Source: Chloroflexota bacterium
GTDB taxonomy: Bacteria; Chloroflexota; Anaerolineae; Promineifilales; Promineifilaceae
Assembly: GCA_002746795.1 (NCBI GenBank)
Contig: PDQY01000099.1
Coordinates: 1-64,000, forward strand
Length of the DNA: 64,000 nt
Direction: 5' to 3'
The position numbers were made by a program, and so were the translations under genes. Positions 10,083 to 19,039 of this stretch are shown piece after piece (positions within the stretch are counted from its first letter, which is position 1; each line of letters opens with the position of its first letter). The notes under the pieces were generated by a model. It worked only from the letters and a program-made list of their open reading frames with translations, searched no databases and was not told the DNA's origin.

Positions 10083-10116
10083 GGGTCACGACGCAAAAAA
10101 GCTCGTGGCCCTTTTT
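10083..10116 (+). terminator. Rho-independent terminator 1 after the short ORF
   Basis: GGGTCACGA...TCGTGGCCC stem then TTTTT. Confidence 0.75.
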
Positions 10117-10142
10117 ATTTTCACCAACAATCACCCCATGAA

Positions 10143-10174
10143 AGCGCCGTGAGCAGCCCTCGTGGCGCTTTTTT
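10143..10174 (+). terminator. Rho-independent terminator 2 (tandem)
   Basis: AGCGCCGTGAG-cagcc-CTCGTGGCGCT (11-bp stem with G-U pairs) then a T-run. Confidence 0.75.
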
Positions 10175-10321
10175 GCTGGAAAATGGACAGTTCGGGAACG
10201 GCAAAACAAATGGACAAAGGATGTCATGATTGAGAGATACAGTTAAGAACAAACATGGAAAGAAACCGTTTTACAAGAGAACAAGGTTCATCATCAAGAT
10301 AAACACATAAGAGGGACTATC

Positions 10322-12220
10322 ATGAATTTAGCAGATTATGACCTCAAAGAGACCATAACAGACAATAAACTCCGCAGCTTCTGGCGCATGATGACTGGCT
10401 ACCGGCTGATATACCTGCTTGCCATCATCACCGTTGGTTTTGCCGCTCTCATGCACACCGCCACCTACACCATCTTAGGACGATACGTAGACAACGCCCT
10501 ATACCAGGGCAATCCTGATTGGCTGCTGATGGCCGTCGTCGTAGCTTTAGGCGTTATCGGTGCGGCTCTCCTACGCGGCTTGTTCACCTATATCAGTGGT
10601 CGTGCCGCTGCCCGCACGGCCGAAGGTATCGCTCGGCGCTTACGCGACTATCTGTACGATCATCTGCAACGCTTAACATTCGCCTACCATGACAACATGC
10701 AAACCGGCGAACTGATGCAGCGTTCTACTTCAGACGTAGATACCATCCGTCGCCTATTTGCGGAACAAGCGATTGGCATCGGGCGAATTAGTTCGCTCTT
10801 TCTGGTCAACTTTATCGCCCTGCTCATCTTAAACTGGCAGTTAGCCCTGATGTCGGTCGTCGTCATTCCCATCATCTTGGGTGTTTCCCTCTACTTTTTC
10901 GTGAAAGTAGGGAAAGCATATGAATATTACCAAGAACAAGACGCCACCATGTCTAATCGTATCCAAGAAAACCTATCTGGGGTGCGCGTGGTCAAGGCTT
11001 TTGCCCGTCAGGAGTATGAAAAAGAGATCTTTGAGACGGAAAACAGCGAAAAATACCGTCGAGGAAAACGGCTCGTTCTCATGCACGCCACTTTCTGGCC
11101 CATCACCGACATCTTGTGTGGTTTCCAGATGCTGGCCGGCTTCTACATTGGTGCCCGCATGGCGATCAACGGCACCATCACCCCGGGTACGTATCTGACC
11201 TACGCCGGTCTGGTCATCATGATCATCTGGCCGATTCGCAACCTGGGACGCCTCATCACGCAGATGTCTACAGGGATCGTCTCGATGGGACGTGTGCAAG
11301 AGATCATCAAGGAAGACCGTGAACCGCTGGACCAAGGCACATACATCCCAGAAAATGGTTTGAAAGGTGAAGTGACCTTTGACCAAGTTGGGTTTGCTTA
11401 CAATGAAAATGGCAAGGTGCTGCACGACATCACCTTGAAGGCAGAACCGGGGCAGGTCATCGCCTTAATGGGTTCCACCGGCTCAGGAAAGACCTCCCTG
11501 GTGAACTTGCTGCCACGTTTTTACCAATACACTGAAGGCAGTCTGCAGTTGGATGGCGTAGAGCTAACTGAGTATCCGCGCCAGTGGCTGCGGCAGCAGG
11601 TGGGCATTGTGCAGCAAGAACCATTCCTGTTTTCACGCACGATTCGAGACAATATTACCTACGGTCTGAACCACGAGGTTTCTGATGCGGAAGTAGAAGA
11701 AGCAGCTCGTGCCGCTGCAATTCACGATGTCATCTTGAGCTTCCCTAAAGGGTACAACACGCTGGTTGGTGAACGTGGGGTGACACTCTCTGGTGGGCAG
11801 AAGCAGCGCATCACTATCGCACGTACGTTATTACAAAATCCGCGCATCCTCATCATGGATGACGCCACTTCATCAGTGGACACAGAAACAGAATCAGAGA
11901 TTCGCAAGGCTTTGGTGAAACTGATGGAAAATCGAACGACGTTTGTAATCGCTCACCGCGTGCAAAGTGTGATGAATGCAGACTTGATTTTAATGCTCGA
12001 CAAGGGTTACATCATCCAACGCGGCAAGCATGAAGTGTTGGCCAGCCAAGCGGGCATGTACCAACAAGTTTTCCAACTGCAAGCTCGCATCGAGTCTGAA
12101 CTGGAACAAGAAATTGCCACTGCTGACCAATCCCAAAGCAAGAATGGTCGTGGCCAGGCAGCGGGGGATGATTCCCGTTCTAATGGCCAATTTGATGAAG
12201 AATTGAAATACACAATATAA
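10322..12220 (+). CDS. ABC exporter half, subunit with non-canonical catalytic site
   Basis: Walker A GSTGSGKTS, signature LSGGQKQR, Walker B ILIMDDATSSVD (Asp in place of the catalytic Glu). Confidence 0.93.
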   Translation: MNLADYDLKETITDNKLRSFWRMMTGYRLIYLLAIITVGFAALMHTATYTILGRYVDNALYQGNPDWLLMAVVVALGVIGAALLRGLFTYISGRAAARTAEGIARRLRDYLYDHLQRLTFAYHDNMQTGELMQRSTSDVDTIRRLFAEQAIGIGRISSLFLVNFIALLILNWQLALMSVVVIPIILGVSLYFFVKVGKAYEYYQEQDATMSNRIQENLSGVRVVKAFARQEYEKEIFETENSEKYRRGKRLVLMHATFWPITDILCGFQMLAGFYIGARMAINGTITPGTYLTYAGLVIMIIWPIRNLGRLITQMSTGIVSMGRVQEIIKEDREPLDQGTYIPENGLKGEVTFDQVGFAYNENGKVLHDITLKAEPGQVIALMGSTGSGKTSLVNLLPRFYQYTEGSLQLDGVELTEYPRQWLRQQVGIVQQEPFLFSRTIRDNITYGLNHEVSDAEVEEAARAAAIHDVILSFPKGYNTLVGERGVTLSGGQKQRITIARTLLQNPRILIMDDATSSVDTETESEIRKALVKLMENRTTFVIAHRVQSVMNADLILMLDKGYIIQRGKHEVLASQAGMYQQVFQLQARIESELEQEIATADQSQSKNGRGQAAGDDSRSNGQFDEELKYTI

Positions 12221-12222
12221 CG

Positions 12223-12276
12223 ACAAATGGCCAGTGGCAGGTCGTCAATACCAGCAGCCAGCCACTGGCCACTTGT
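12223..12276. repeat. Intercistronic inverted repeat between the two ABC subunit genes
   Basis: ACAAATGGCCAGTGGC ... GCCACTGGCCACTTGT, 15/16 complementary, 22-nt loop. Confidence 0.85.
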
Positions 12277-12294
12277 CTCACGGAGTACATCATT

Positions 12295-14127
12295 ATGTCT
12301 GATGAATACCGTTTTGAAGAAGAGGAATTTGAATCACAATTTAATGGCAAGACTGTCCTACGCATCCTCAGGCAAGGGTGGCATCATTGGCCGTTAATGG
12401 CTATCTTCCTGCTGTCTATCAGCATGGTGTCTACCCTGGACAGCTATTTCACCTTCTTGAGCAAGCGCATCATGGATGAGGGCATTATCGCTGGCAACTA
12501 TGAAGTTCTAACGGGCATTGTCATGCAGTATGGGCTGCTGATTGTGGTGCAAGCTTTGATGGTGTTTGGCTTTATCGTGGCGGCAGGTATGCTGAGTGAA
12601 CGGGTGCAATATGACCTGCGCAAGAAGATGTTTAGCCGCTTGCAGGATCTGTCATTGTCTTACTATGACCGCACGCCTGTCGGTTGGCTCATGTCGCGCA
12701 TGACCTCTGATACGCAGCGGGTTGGTGACTTGGTGTCCTGGGGCTTTCTGGATGTCACCTGGGGTACAACGAATATCTTATCGGCGCTGTTCTTCATGTC
12801 TATGATTAGCTGGAAACTGACGTTGATTACCCTGGCCATGATTCCTGTCTTGATTATCACGGCTGGTATCTTCAAGAAGAAGATTTTGGTGGAGTACCGC
12901 AAGGTGCGCAAGCTCAACTCGAAGATTACGGGCGCGTACAATGAAAATATCACTGGGGTGCGGGTGGTCAAGGCGCTGCGCCGGGAGGAAGCGAATGCCG
13001 CTGAGTTTGGTGAATTAACTACGGATATGTATGATGCAGGGTTCAAGGCGGCCTGGCTGTCTGCGTTGTTCTTGCCTGCGGTGCAGTTGATAACGGCCGT
13101 TGGCATTGGGTCTGTTGTCGTTTACGGCGGCTTCCAATTCCAGCTGGGGGATCTGACTGTGGGTGGCTTGCAGGCGTTCATCTCCTACATTTTGTTCATG
13201 ATGTGGCCAGTGCAAGAGATGGCTCGCGTTTACGCTGAAATGCAGCAATCAATTGCCTCGGGTGAGCGCATTTTCTCGTTGATTGACGCTGTGCCCGAAA
13301 TCCAAGACCGTGAAAATGCAACGGATCCCGGGTCGCTGCGCGGTGACATCGTCTTTGACCATGTGGACTTCTACTACGAAGAAGAGAAGCCGATTCTAAC
13401 GGACTTCAACTTGACGATTAAGCAGGGCGAGACTATCGCTTTGGTTGGTTCGACGGGTGCTGGCAAGTCAACATTGGTCAATCTCATCTGTCGCTTCTAC
13501 GAGCCGCAGGGGGGCACTATTCGCATTGCAGGGACGGATTACAAGGAGTTAACGCTTCATGCTATCCACTCCCGCATTGGTATGGTGTTGCAAACACCCC
13601 ATCTGTTCTCCGGGACGGTGATGGAAAATCTGCGCTACGGCCGTTTATCTGCCACTGACGAAGAAGTGATCGAAGCGGCCAGGTTGGCTGGAGCAGCTGA
13701 GTTCATCAACAAGTTGGAAGATGGCTTCAATACGCAGGTAGGTGAAGGGGGTGTACTGCTCTCTGTGGGACAGAAGCAGCTCATCAGTCTGGCACGCGCT
13801 ATGTTGGCTCAACCTGACCTCTTCATCATGGACGAGGCCACCAGTTCGGTGGACACATTGACTGAAGCACTGATCCAGCAGGGGATGGAGCAGCTGATGG
13901 TAGGGCGCACGAGTATTGTCATTGCCCACCGGCTGTCTACTATCAAACGCGCCGACCGCATTTTGGTCATCGAGAATGGTGGGGTGGCCGAGATGGGAAC
14001 GCACAATCAGTTAATTCGCCAACGTGGTCACTACTATGAGTTGTATACCAAGCAGTTCCGCAACCAGATAGAAGCAGCGTTTAAGTCGTGGAGTGAGTTA
14101 CCTGAGGGTGAATTGGCACAGGTTTAG
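12295..14127 (+). CDS. ABC exporter half, partner subunit with degenerate signature motif
   Basis: Walker A GSTGAGKST, degenerate signature LSVGQKQL, canonical Walker B LFIMDEATSSVD, H-loop AHRLST. Confidence 0.93.
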   Translation: MSDEYRFEEEEFESQFNGKTVLRILRQGWHHWPLMAIFLLSISMVSTLDSYFTFLSKRIMDEGIIAGNYEVLTGIVMQYGLLIVVQALMVFGFIVAAGMLSERVQYDLRKKMFSRLQDLSLSYYDRTPVGWLMSRMTSDTQRVGDLVSWGFLDVTWGTTNILSALFFMSMISWKLTLITLAMIPVLIITAGIFKKKILVEYRKVRKLNSKITGAYNENITGVRVVKALRREEANAAEFGELTTDMYDAGFKAAWLSALFLPAVQLITAVGIGSVVVYGGFQFQLGDLTVGGLQAFISYILFMMWPVQEMARVYAEMQQSIASGERIFSLIDAVPEIQDRENATDPGSLRGDIVFDHVDFYYEEEKPILTDFNLTIKQGETIALVGSTGAGKSTLVNLICRFYEPQGGTIRIAGTDYKELTLHAIHSRIGMVLQTPHLFSGTVMENLRYGRLSATDEEVIEAARLAGAAEFINKLEDGFNTQVGEGGVLLSVGQKQLISLARAMLAQPDLFIMDEATSSVDTLTEALIQQGMEQLMVGRTSIVIAHRLSTIKRADRILVIENGGVAEMGTHNQLIRQRGHYYELYTKQFRNQIEAAFKSWSELPEGELAQV

Positions 14128-14145
14128 GGAAAAGAGATTTAGAGA

Positions 14146-14175
14146 TTGGAGGTCAGAGATTGCTCTGATCTCCAA
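14146..14175. repeat. Inverted repeat between convergent genes
   Basis: TTGGAGGTCAGAG-attg-CTCTGATCTCCAA (13-bp arms, one G-T pair). Confidence 0.8.
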
Positions 14176-14186
14176 CTTCTGCTCAC

Positions 14187-15116
14187 CTAAACGGCCGTTC
14201 CTGCTCTCTCTTCCCACGTCGCCAACAATGGCGTTGCTGTGAAAATCGAACTGTACGTTCCGCTTAGCAAGCCTACAAACAACACGGCAATAAATGGCTT
14301 GATGGGATCGCCGCCAAAGAGCAAAATCGAAACCATAACAAACATGGCGCTCAACTGGGTAATCACCGAGCGTTTGAACACATCCCCTACCGACATGTTG
14401 ACCACGCTTTCAAAGGCCATACGCCGGTTTTTGGGCTTGTTTAGGTTTTCACGGATGCGGTCGAAGACCACGATGGTATCTTGTAAGGAGAAGCCTACCA
14501 CGGTGAGAACGGCCGTTAAGAACAAGGCATCCAGTTCCCAGCCCAAAACCGCACCCGTCAGCGCCACAAAACCCATGATGATCAGCAAATCATGGCACAT
14601 CGCCGCCACAGCACACAAACCATAGCGGAAAGGATGCGGCACCTGCCGGAATACCGCCATGATGTAAATCAAGATAATCACAGCAGCCACAAACACCGCC
14701 ACAAACGCAGCCCGCGTCACCTCTGCGCCCACTGCGGGGCTCATAGTCGTTATCTGCAACGTGCCCGGAACCATCGGCGACAAGGCGTGCAAGCCATCCT
14801 CAACGGCCTGGGTCTCAGCCGGTGGCAAATAGGGAGCGCGAATCTGCCAGCCATTCACCACATCTTGCCCAAACAAGGTCACCACAGAGGGATGGCTGAT
14901 GCCGTTCGTGACAAACACCTGGCGTACCTGCTCCTCCGTAACCGCCTCTTCAAACTGCACCTCAAAGCGTGTGCCCCCCACAAAATCAACACCCAGCCGG
15001 AACATTTCACCGGTAGAAACATAGGAATACCCCATTGCCATCATCCCCATACCAATGATGATGCTGGATATCAGATAATAAATTTTTCGTCGTTGCACAA
15101 AGTTATCAAAGTTCAC
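14187..15116 (-). CDS. secF: Protein translocase subunit SecF
   Basis: LGVDFVGGTRFEVQF, VGFSLQDTIVVFDRIREN, RSVITQLSAMFVMV; likely GTG start at 15116, next to secD. Confidence 0.93.
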   Translation of the reverse strand: MNFDNFVQRRKIYYLISSIIIGMGMMAMGYSYVSTGEMFRLGVDFVGGTRFEVQFEEAVTEEQVRQVFVTNGISHPSVVTLFGQDVVNGWQIRAPYLPPAETQAVEDGLHALSPMVPGTLQITTMSPAVGAEVTRAAFVAVFVAAVIILIYIMAVFRQVPHPFRYGLCAVAAMCHDLLIIMGFVALTGAVLGWELDALFLTAVLTVVGFSLQDTIVVFDRIRENLNKPKNRRMAFESVVNMSVGDVFKRSVITQLSAMFVMVSILLFGGDPIKPFIAVLFVGLLSGTYSSIFTATPLLATWEERAGTAV

Positions 15117-15117
15117 C

Positions 15118-16467
15118 TTAAGCCCCCAATAACCATTTTTTATTTTCAAAAAAGCGAGCCACGCCACCAATGGACATTCTCACCAAAGTACGGGATACGA
15201 TAACGGCCGTGAACATGCTGATCACCACCCCAATCGCCAGCGTTAGGGCAAACCCTTGCACCGCACTCGCGCCAAAACTGCGCCCAAACATCCACAGCAC
15301 CAGGCAAATCACCAGCGTGGCAATATTAGAATCTCGAATAGATGTCCAGGCTAAACTGAAACCATTATCCAGCGCAGGACGCAATGACGTTCCTCGCTTT
15401 AACTCTTCCTTGATCCGCTCAAAAACCAGCACATTCGCATCAACAGCCATCCCCGTAGACAACAAAAACCCGGTAATCGCTGGCAGTGTAAGCGTTACCG
15501 GCATGCCCTGGAAAACAGCAAGGTTCAACAACATGTAAAACAGCAGCGCCAGATCCGCCATCAAACCAAACAAGCGGTAATATACCAACATGAACAGAAG
15601 CACCATCAACACACCAACTGCCCCAGCTTGAATACTCGCCTCAACCGACTGAGTTCCCAATGTGGCTCCGACCTGGCGTACACTTTCAATCTCCAAGGGA
15701 ATGGGCAAACTGCCAAAACGAAGTTGCAGAGAGAGGTTTTCAGCTTCCGCTTCCGTAAACTTACCCGATATCGTTCCCTGCCCCTCATCAATTTCACTTT
15801 CAATCCGAGGGCTGGAAATCACCTCTTTATCCAACACAATCGTCAAAAAATTACCCCGATTGGCTCGTGTGTAATCCGCAAAGAAATCCACATATTCTGG
15901 CTGCAAAGTAAACGCCACAAAATAAGAACCAAAATCATCCCGTTGGGGAGTGGATGTCTTCAAAGCCGCCCCAGTCATGACAGTCTCAAAGTAGGGGGCA
16001 TCCAAAATAAAATCCTCAGATTCTCCCTCGCCATGCATCACCTGGCACTGAGACGGCCCATCATTTTCGCTAGTAACCACACAGGTTCCTTCTTCCAAAG
16101 GCCGTGCATTGGTATCAATAAACTCCAGCAGCGCCGTTTCCTGGATGAGGGCAATTGCATCCTCAGGGTTCTCTAGCCCCGGCAGTTCAACTAAGATACG
16201 ACGTTGCTCAGGTTCCACTTGCACCACTGGCTCCGTCACACCTAAAGCATTCACTCGCTGGTCGATAATCTGCCGAGCAGTGTGCATCTGTTCCACAGTC
16301 ACTTCAACATCCTCAGGCAAGCTCGATTCGAGCAGCACCTGCAAGCCACCCTGCAAATCTAGCCCGCGCCGGATAGGGTGATCTTCATCTGTGACAATGT
16401 ACAGCGAAAAGGCCAGTACCAAGATAATGACAACCAGCCAAATAAAATCAGTAAATCGATTGTTCAC
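15118..16467 (-). CDS. secD: Protein translocase subunit SecD
   Basis: IRRGLDLQGGLQVLLE, RVNALGVTEPVVQ, STGMAVDANVLVFERIKEE; GTG start at 16467 (GGAGA nearby) preferred over ORF start 16593. Confidence 0.93.
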   Translation of the reverse strand: MNNRFTDFIWLVVIILVLAFSLYIVTDEDHPIRRGLDLQGGLQVLLESSLPEDVEVTVEQMHTARQIIDQRVNALGVTEPVVQVEPEQRRILVELPGLENPEDAIALIQETALLEFIDTNARPLEEGTCVVTSENDGPSQCQVMHGEGESEDFILDAPYFETVMTGAALKTSTPQRDDFGSYFVAFTLQPEYVDFFADYTRANRGNFLTIVLDKEVISSPRIESEIDEGQGTISGKFTEAEAENLSLQLRFGSLPIPLEIESVRQVGATLGTQSVEASIQAGAVGVLMVLLFMLVYYRLFGLMADLALLFYMLLNLAVFQGMPVTLTLPAITGFLLSTGMAVDANVLVFERIKEELKRGTSLRPALDNGFSLAWTSIRDSNIATLVICLVLWMFGRSFGASAVQGFALTLAIGVVISMFTAVIVSRTLVRMSIGGVARFFENKKWLLGA

Positions 16468-16675
16468 ATTCTCTCCTACTTCAACAAAATAAGGAACAGC
16501 ACCACTATAATTCGAACAAATGTAATTGTACCGTTCTTTCAGGCTGGGGACATTAACCAGTTTGCGCCATAAATGCAAATATTCAAATTTCACCCAATCA
16601 GATTTTGTCCTTTACAAAATCATAAAATCGGGCATCATGGGTAGGTAAAAAAGCTGAAGAAGATAAGGTGATGCT

Positions 16676-17386
16676 ATGGACAAATCAAGGATACATGAAG
16701 GCATTTCCTGGTTAGCTGCAGGCGGGCTGAATTTATTTTCGGTATTAGATGTTGGGGAATTAGAAACGGCCGTTACCAGCATCCTTGCCTCTAGCCACAT
16801 CCCCTACACCAACTACACCCGCCTCATCCTCATCGGCCACGGTGGCAGACATATGTGGACACAATTACAGCAAACAGACATGAGCATTACCGATCCCGTT
16901 GACACATATAGCATAAACCTCACCCAACAATTCATCGACACCTATCTGGAAGGCATGGACTCACTCATCCTCTATCCTACTGACTACCTTGTTCCCCTAG
17001 GGCAGCTTGGAGAACAAGCAGGCTGGAGCCACCCCTCGCCTCTGGGTCAGGGCATCAACCCCCAATATGGCGTCTGGTTTGCCTACCGCACCGCCTTCCT
17101 CACCGTCGCCAACCTGCCAGTGACCACCTACCCGCCAACAGAGTCACCTTGCCTTTCATGTGCAGACAAACCATGTCTGACCGCTTGTCCCGCAGGAGCC
17201 ACAGGCGAAACCTTTGCCCTCACCCCTTGCGTCCAACACCGCCTCCATCCCCAATCCACCTGCACCGACCGCTGCCTGGCACGTATGGCCTGCCCCATCG
17301 CCCCAGAACACCAATACACCTTGCCTCAAATCCAATATCATTATGGGGAATCATTGAAAACATTGAAAAAATATTACAATACTTAA
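16676..17386 (+). CDS. 4Fe-4S ferredoxin-type protein, possibly related to epoxyqueuosine reductase QueG
   Basis: CLSCADKPCLTACPAGA cysteine motif, YTNYTRLILIGHGGRHMW. Confidence 0.55.
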   Translation: MDKSRIHEGISWLAAGGLNLFSVLDVGELETAVTSILASSHIPYTNYTRLILIGHGGRHMWTQLQQTDMSITDPVDTYSINLTQQFIDTYLEGMDSLILYPTDYLVPLGQLGEQAGWSHPSPLGQGINPQYGVWFAYRTAFLTVANLPVTTYPPTESPCLSCADKPCLTACPAGATGETFALTPCVQHRLHPQSTCTDRCLARMACPIAPEHQYTLPQIQYHYGESLKTLKKYYNT

Positions 17387-17483
17387 CCACAGACAGAAGA
17401 TAAACGACCAAAAAATTGTCCTGAGTTTGTCAAAACATTGGTCATTTGTCCGCAGTCATTCATCAAAAAAAGGAACCTCAATC

Positions 17484-18344
17484 ATGACATCACAATACGG
17501 CTCACAAAGCATGGTCAACCCGCTCAAAATCGTTCTTGTACGGCGACCAGACGCTGCCTTCGGGCAAGCAAATCCCACCACATGGCACTACACAGCACAA
17601 CCAGAACTGAGCGCCGCCCAGGCAGAACATGACGCCTTCGTGCAACAACTACGACAAGCCGGGGCAGAAGTCATCTATCACACTGTGCCACTGCCAAACC
17701 ACGCCGACGCCATCTTCATCCACGATCCTGTCCTCGTTTGCGATAAAGGCGCTATCATTTTGCGCATGGGCAAAGATTTACGGCGTGGCGAAGAAGAAGC
17801 CATCGCCCAACAGCTAGAAGCAATGGGCGTCCCCATCCACTATCGGCTGCATGGAGACGCTCTGGCAGAAGGGGGTGATTTGCTCTGGATTGACGAAAAC
17901 ACCCTGGCTGTGGGTCAAGGCTTTCGCACCAATCCCGAAGGACTGCGCCAATTACAAGAAGCCATGCCAGACAGCGAGATGATCCCGGTGCCCTTGCCAT
18001 ATTTCCAGGGACCAGAAGCGTGCCTGCACACCATGTCGTTCATCAGCATGGTGGATCATGATTTGGCAGTGGTCTATCCCCCTTTCATGCCAGTGCCGTT
18101 TTGGCAGCATCTCCAAGAACGAGGTATCCACTTTGTAGAAGTACCCGATGAAGAATTTGAGACAATGGGAGCGAATGTATTGGCTCTCGCCCCAAGGCAA
18201 TGCCTCATGCTAGCAGGCAATCCCCTCACCAAGCAGCGTCTGGAGAAGGCAGGCTGCCAGGTTAGCACATACATTGGCCACGAAATCTCACTAAAAGCTG
18301 AAGGAGGGGCAACCTGTTTGACACGCCCTGTTCTCCGACGATAA
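17484..18344 (+). CDS. Amidinotransferase/dimethylarginine dimethylaminohydrolase (DDAH)-like protein
   Basis: DAIFIHDPVLV, LAEGGDLLW, CLHTMSFISMVD and C-terminal GGATCLTRPV; start ATG 17484 with AGGAA upstream. Confidence 0.82.
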   Translation: MTSQYGSQSMVNPLKIVLVRRPDAAFGQANPTTWHYTAQPELSAAQAEHDAFVQQLRQAGAEVIYHTVPLPNHADAIFIHDPVLVCDKGAIILRMGKDLRRGEEEAIAQQLEAMGVPIHYRLHGDALAEGGDLLWIDENTLAVGQGFRTNPEGLRQLQEAMPDSEMIPVPLPYFQGPEACLHTMSFISMVDHDLAVVYPPFMPVPFWQHLQERGIHFVEVPDEEFETMGANVLALAPRQCLMLAGNPLTKQRLEKAGCQVSTYIGHEISLKAEGGATCLTRPVLRR

Positions 18345-18359
18345 GTGGCCGTCTAAAAA

Positions 18360-18980
18360 TTACTTCCCATCTAGATTTTTCACAGCCCATACGAATCGTT
18401 GCAGGATAGTGATCACCACGAGAAACGTCATTAGTCCAAAGAGATAGACATACCATTGGTGGAACATGATAAACAAGCCATAGATGATAACCGTTTCGGT
18501 GCCCCCAACAATGCCCGCAGGCATGGTGATTGTCGTTTGTTCACCTCGGGAATCAGCCCCTACAGCCCGTTTCTCTAAAATAGCTGAAAGATACATCCAG
18601 GAAGCGGCATTGACGTAGAAGGCGGCAAGCATGATGGCTAACACAACATACCCTATGGCAGATGGCTTTCCCCAGACCAGCCCAATGGGAATCATGGCAT
18701 ACACGACAAAATCCACCAATATGTCGAGGTATCCCCCTAAGTCGCTTTGGCTGCCTTGCCAGCGAGCTAAGACGCCATCTAAGGCATCAAAAACACGATT
18801 CAAAAACCAGGCAGCGAATGCCAGCCAATGAATTTGATAGAGCAAGGCGCCAAAGGCGAAAAGTCCAAATAACAACGAGATAAGGGTGAGGACAAGGGGC
18901 GGCAGTTGAGGGAAGCATGCCACAAAGGGTTGAAATACCGTCTCTTTCACCTGCCGCATTCTGTTGTCAAACATGGGCAA
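18360..18980 (-). CDS. CDP-alcohol phosphatidyltransferase family protein
   Basis: DALDGVLARWQGSQSDLGGYLDILVDFVVY matches the D-(x)2-DG-(x)2-AR-(x)8-G-(x)3-D-(x)3-D pattern; TM-rich. Confidence 0.88.
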   Translation of the reverse strand: MPMFDNRMRQVKETVFQPFVACFPQLPPLVLTLISLLFGLFAFGALLYQIHWLAFAAWFLNRVFDALDGVLARWQGSQSDLGGYLDILVDFVVYAMIPIGLVWGKPSAIGYVVLAIMLAAFYVNAASWMYLSAILEKRAVGADSRGEQTTITMPAGIVGGTETVIIYGLFIMFHQWYVYLFGLMTFLVVITILQRFVWAVKNLDGK

Positions 18981-19039
18981 AAATTCGTAAGGTACTAAAA
19001 AATCTGCAGGCTTCGCGTTAATCTGCGGCTAATATCACG

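Noticed and set aside
17406-17443. GACCAA...TTGGTC inverted repeat before the DDAH-like gene
   Set aside because: Six-bp arms with a long loop; similar in flavour to the other intergenic inverted repeats but not strong enough alone.
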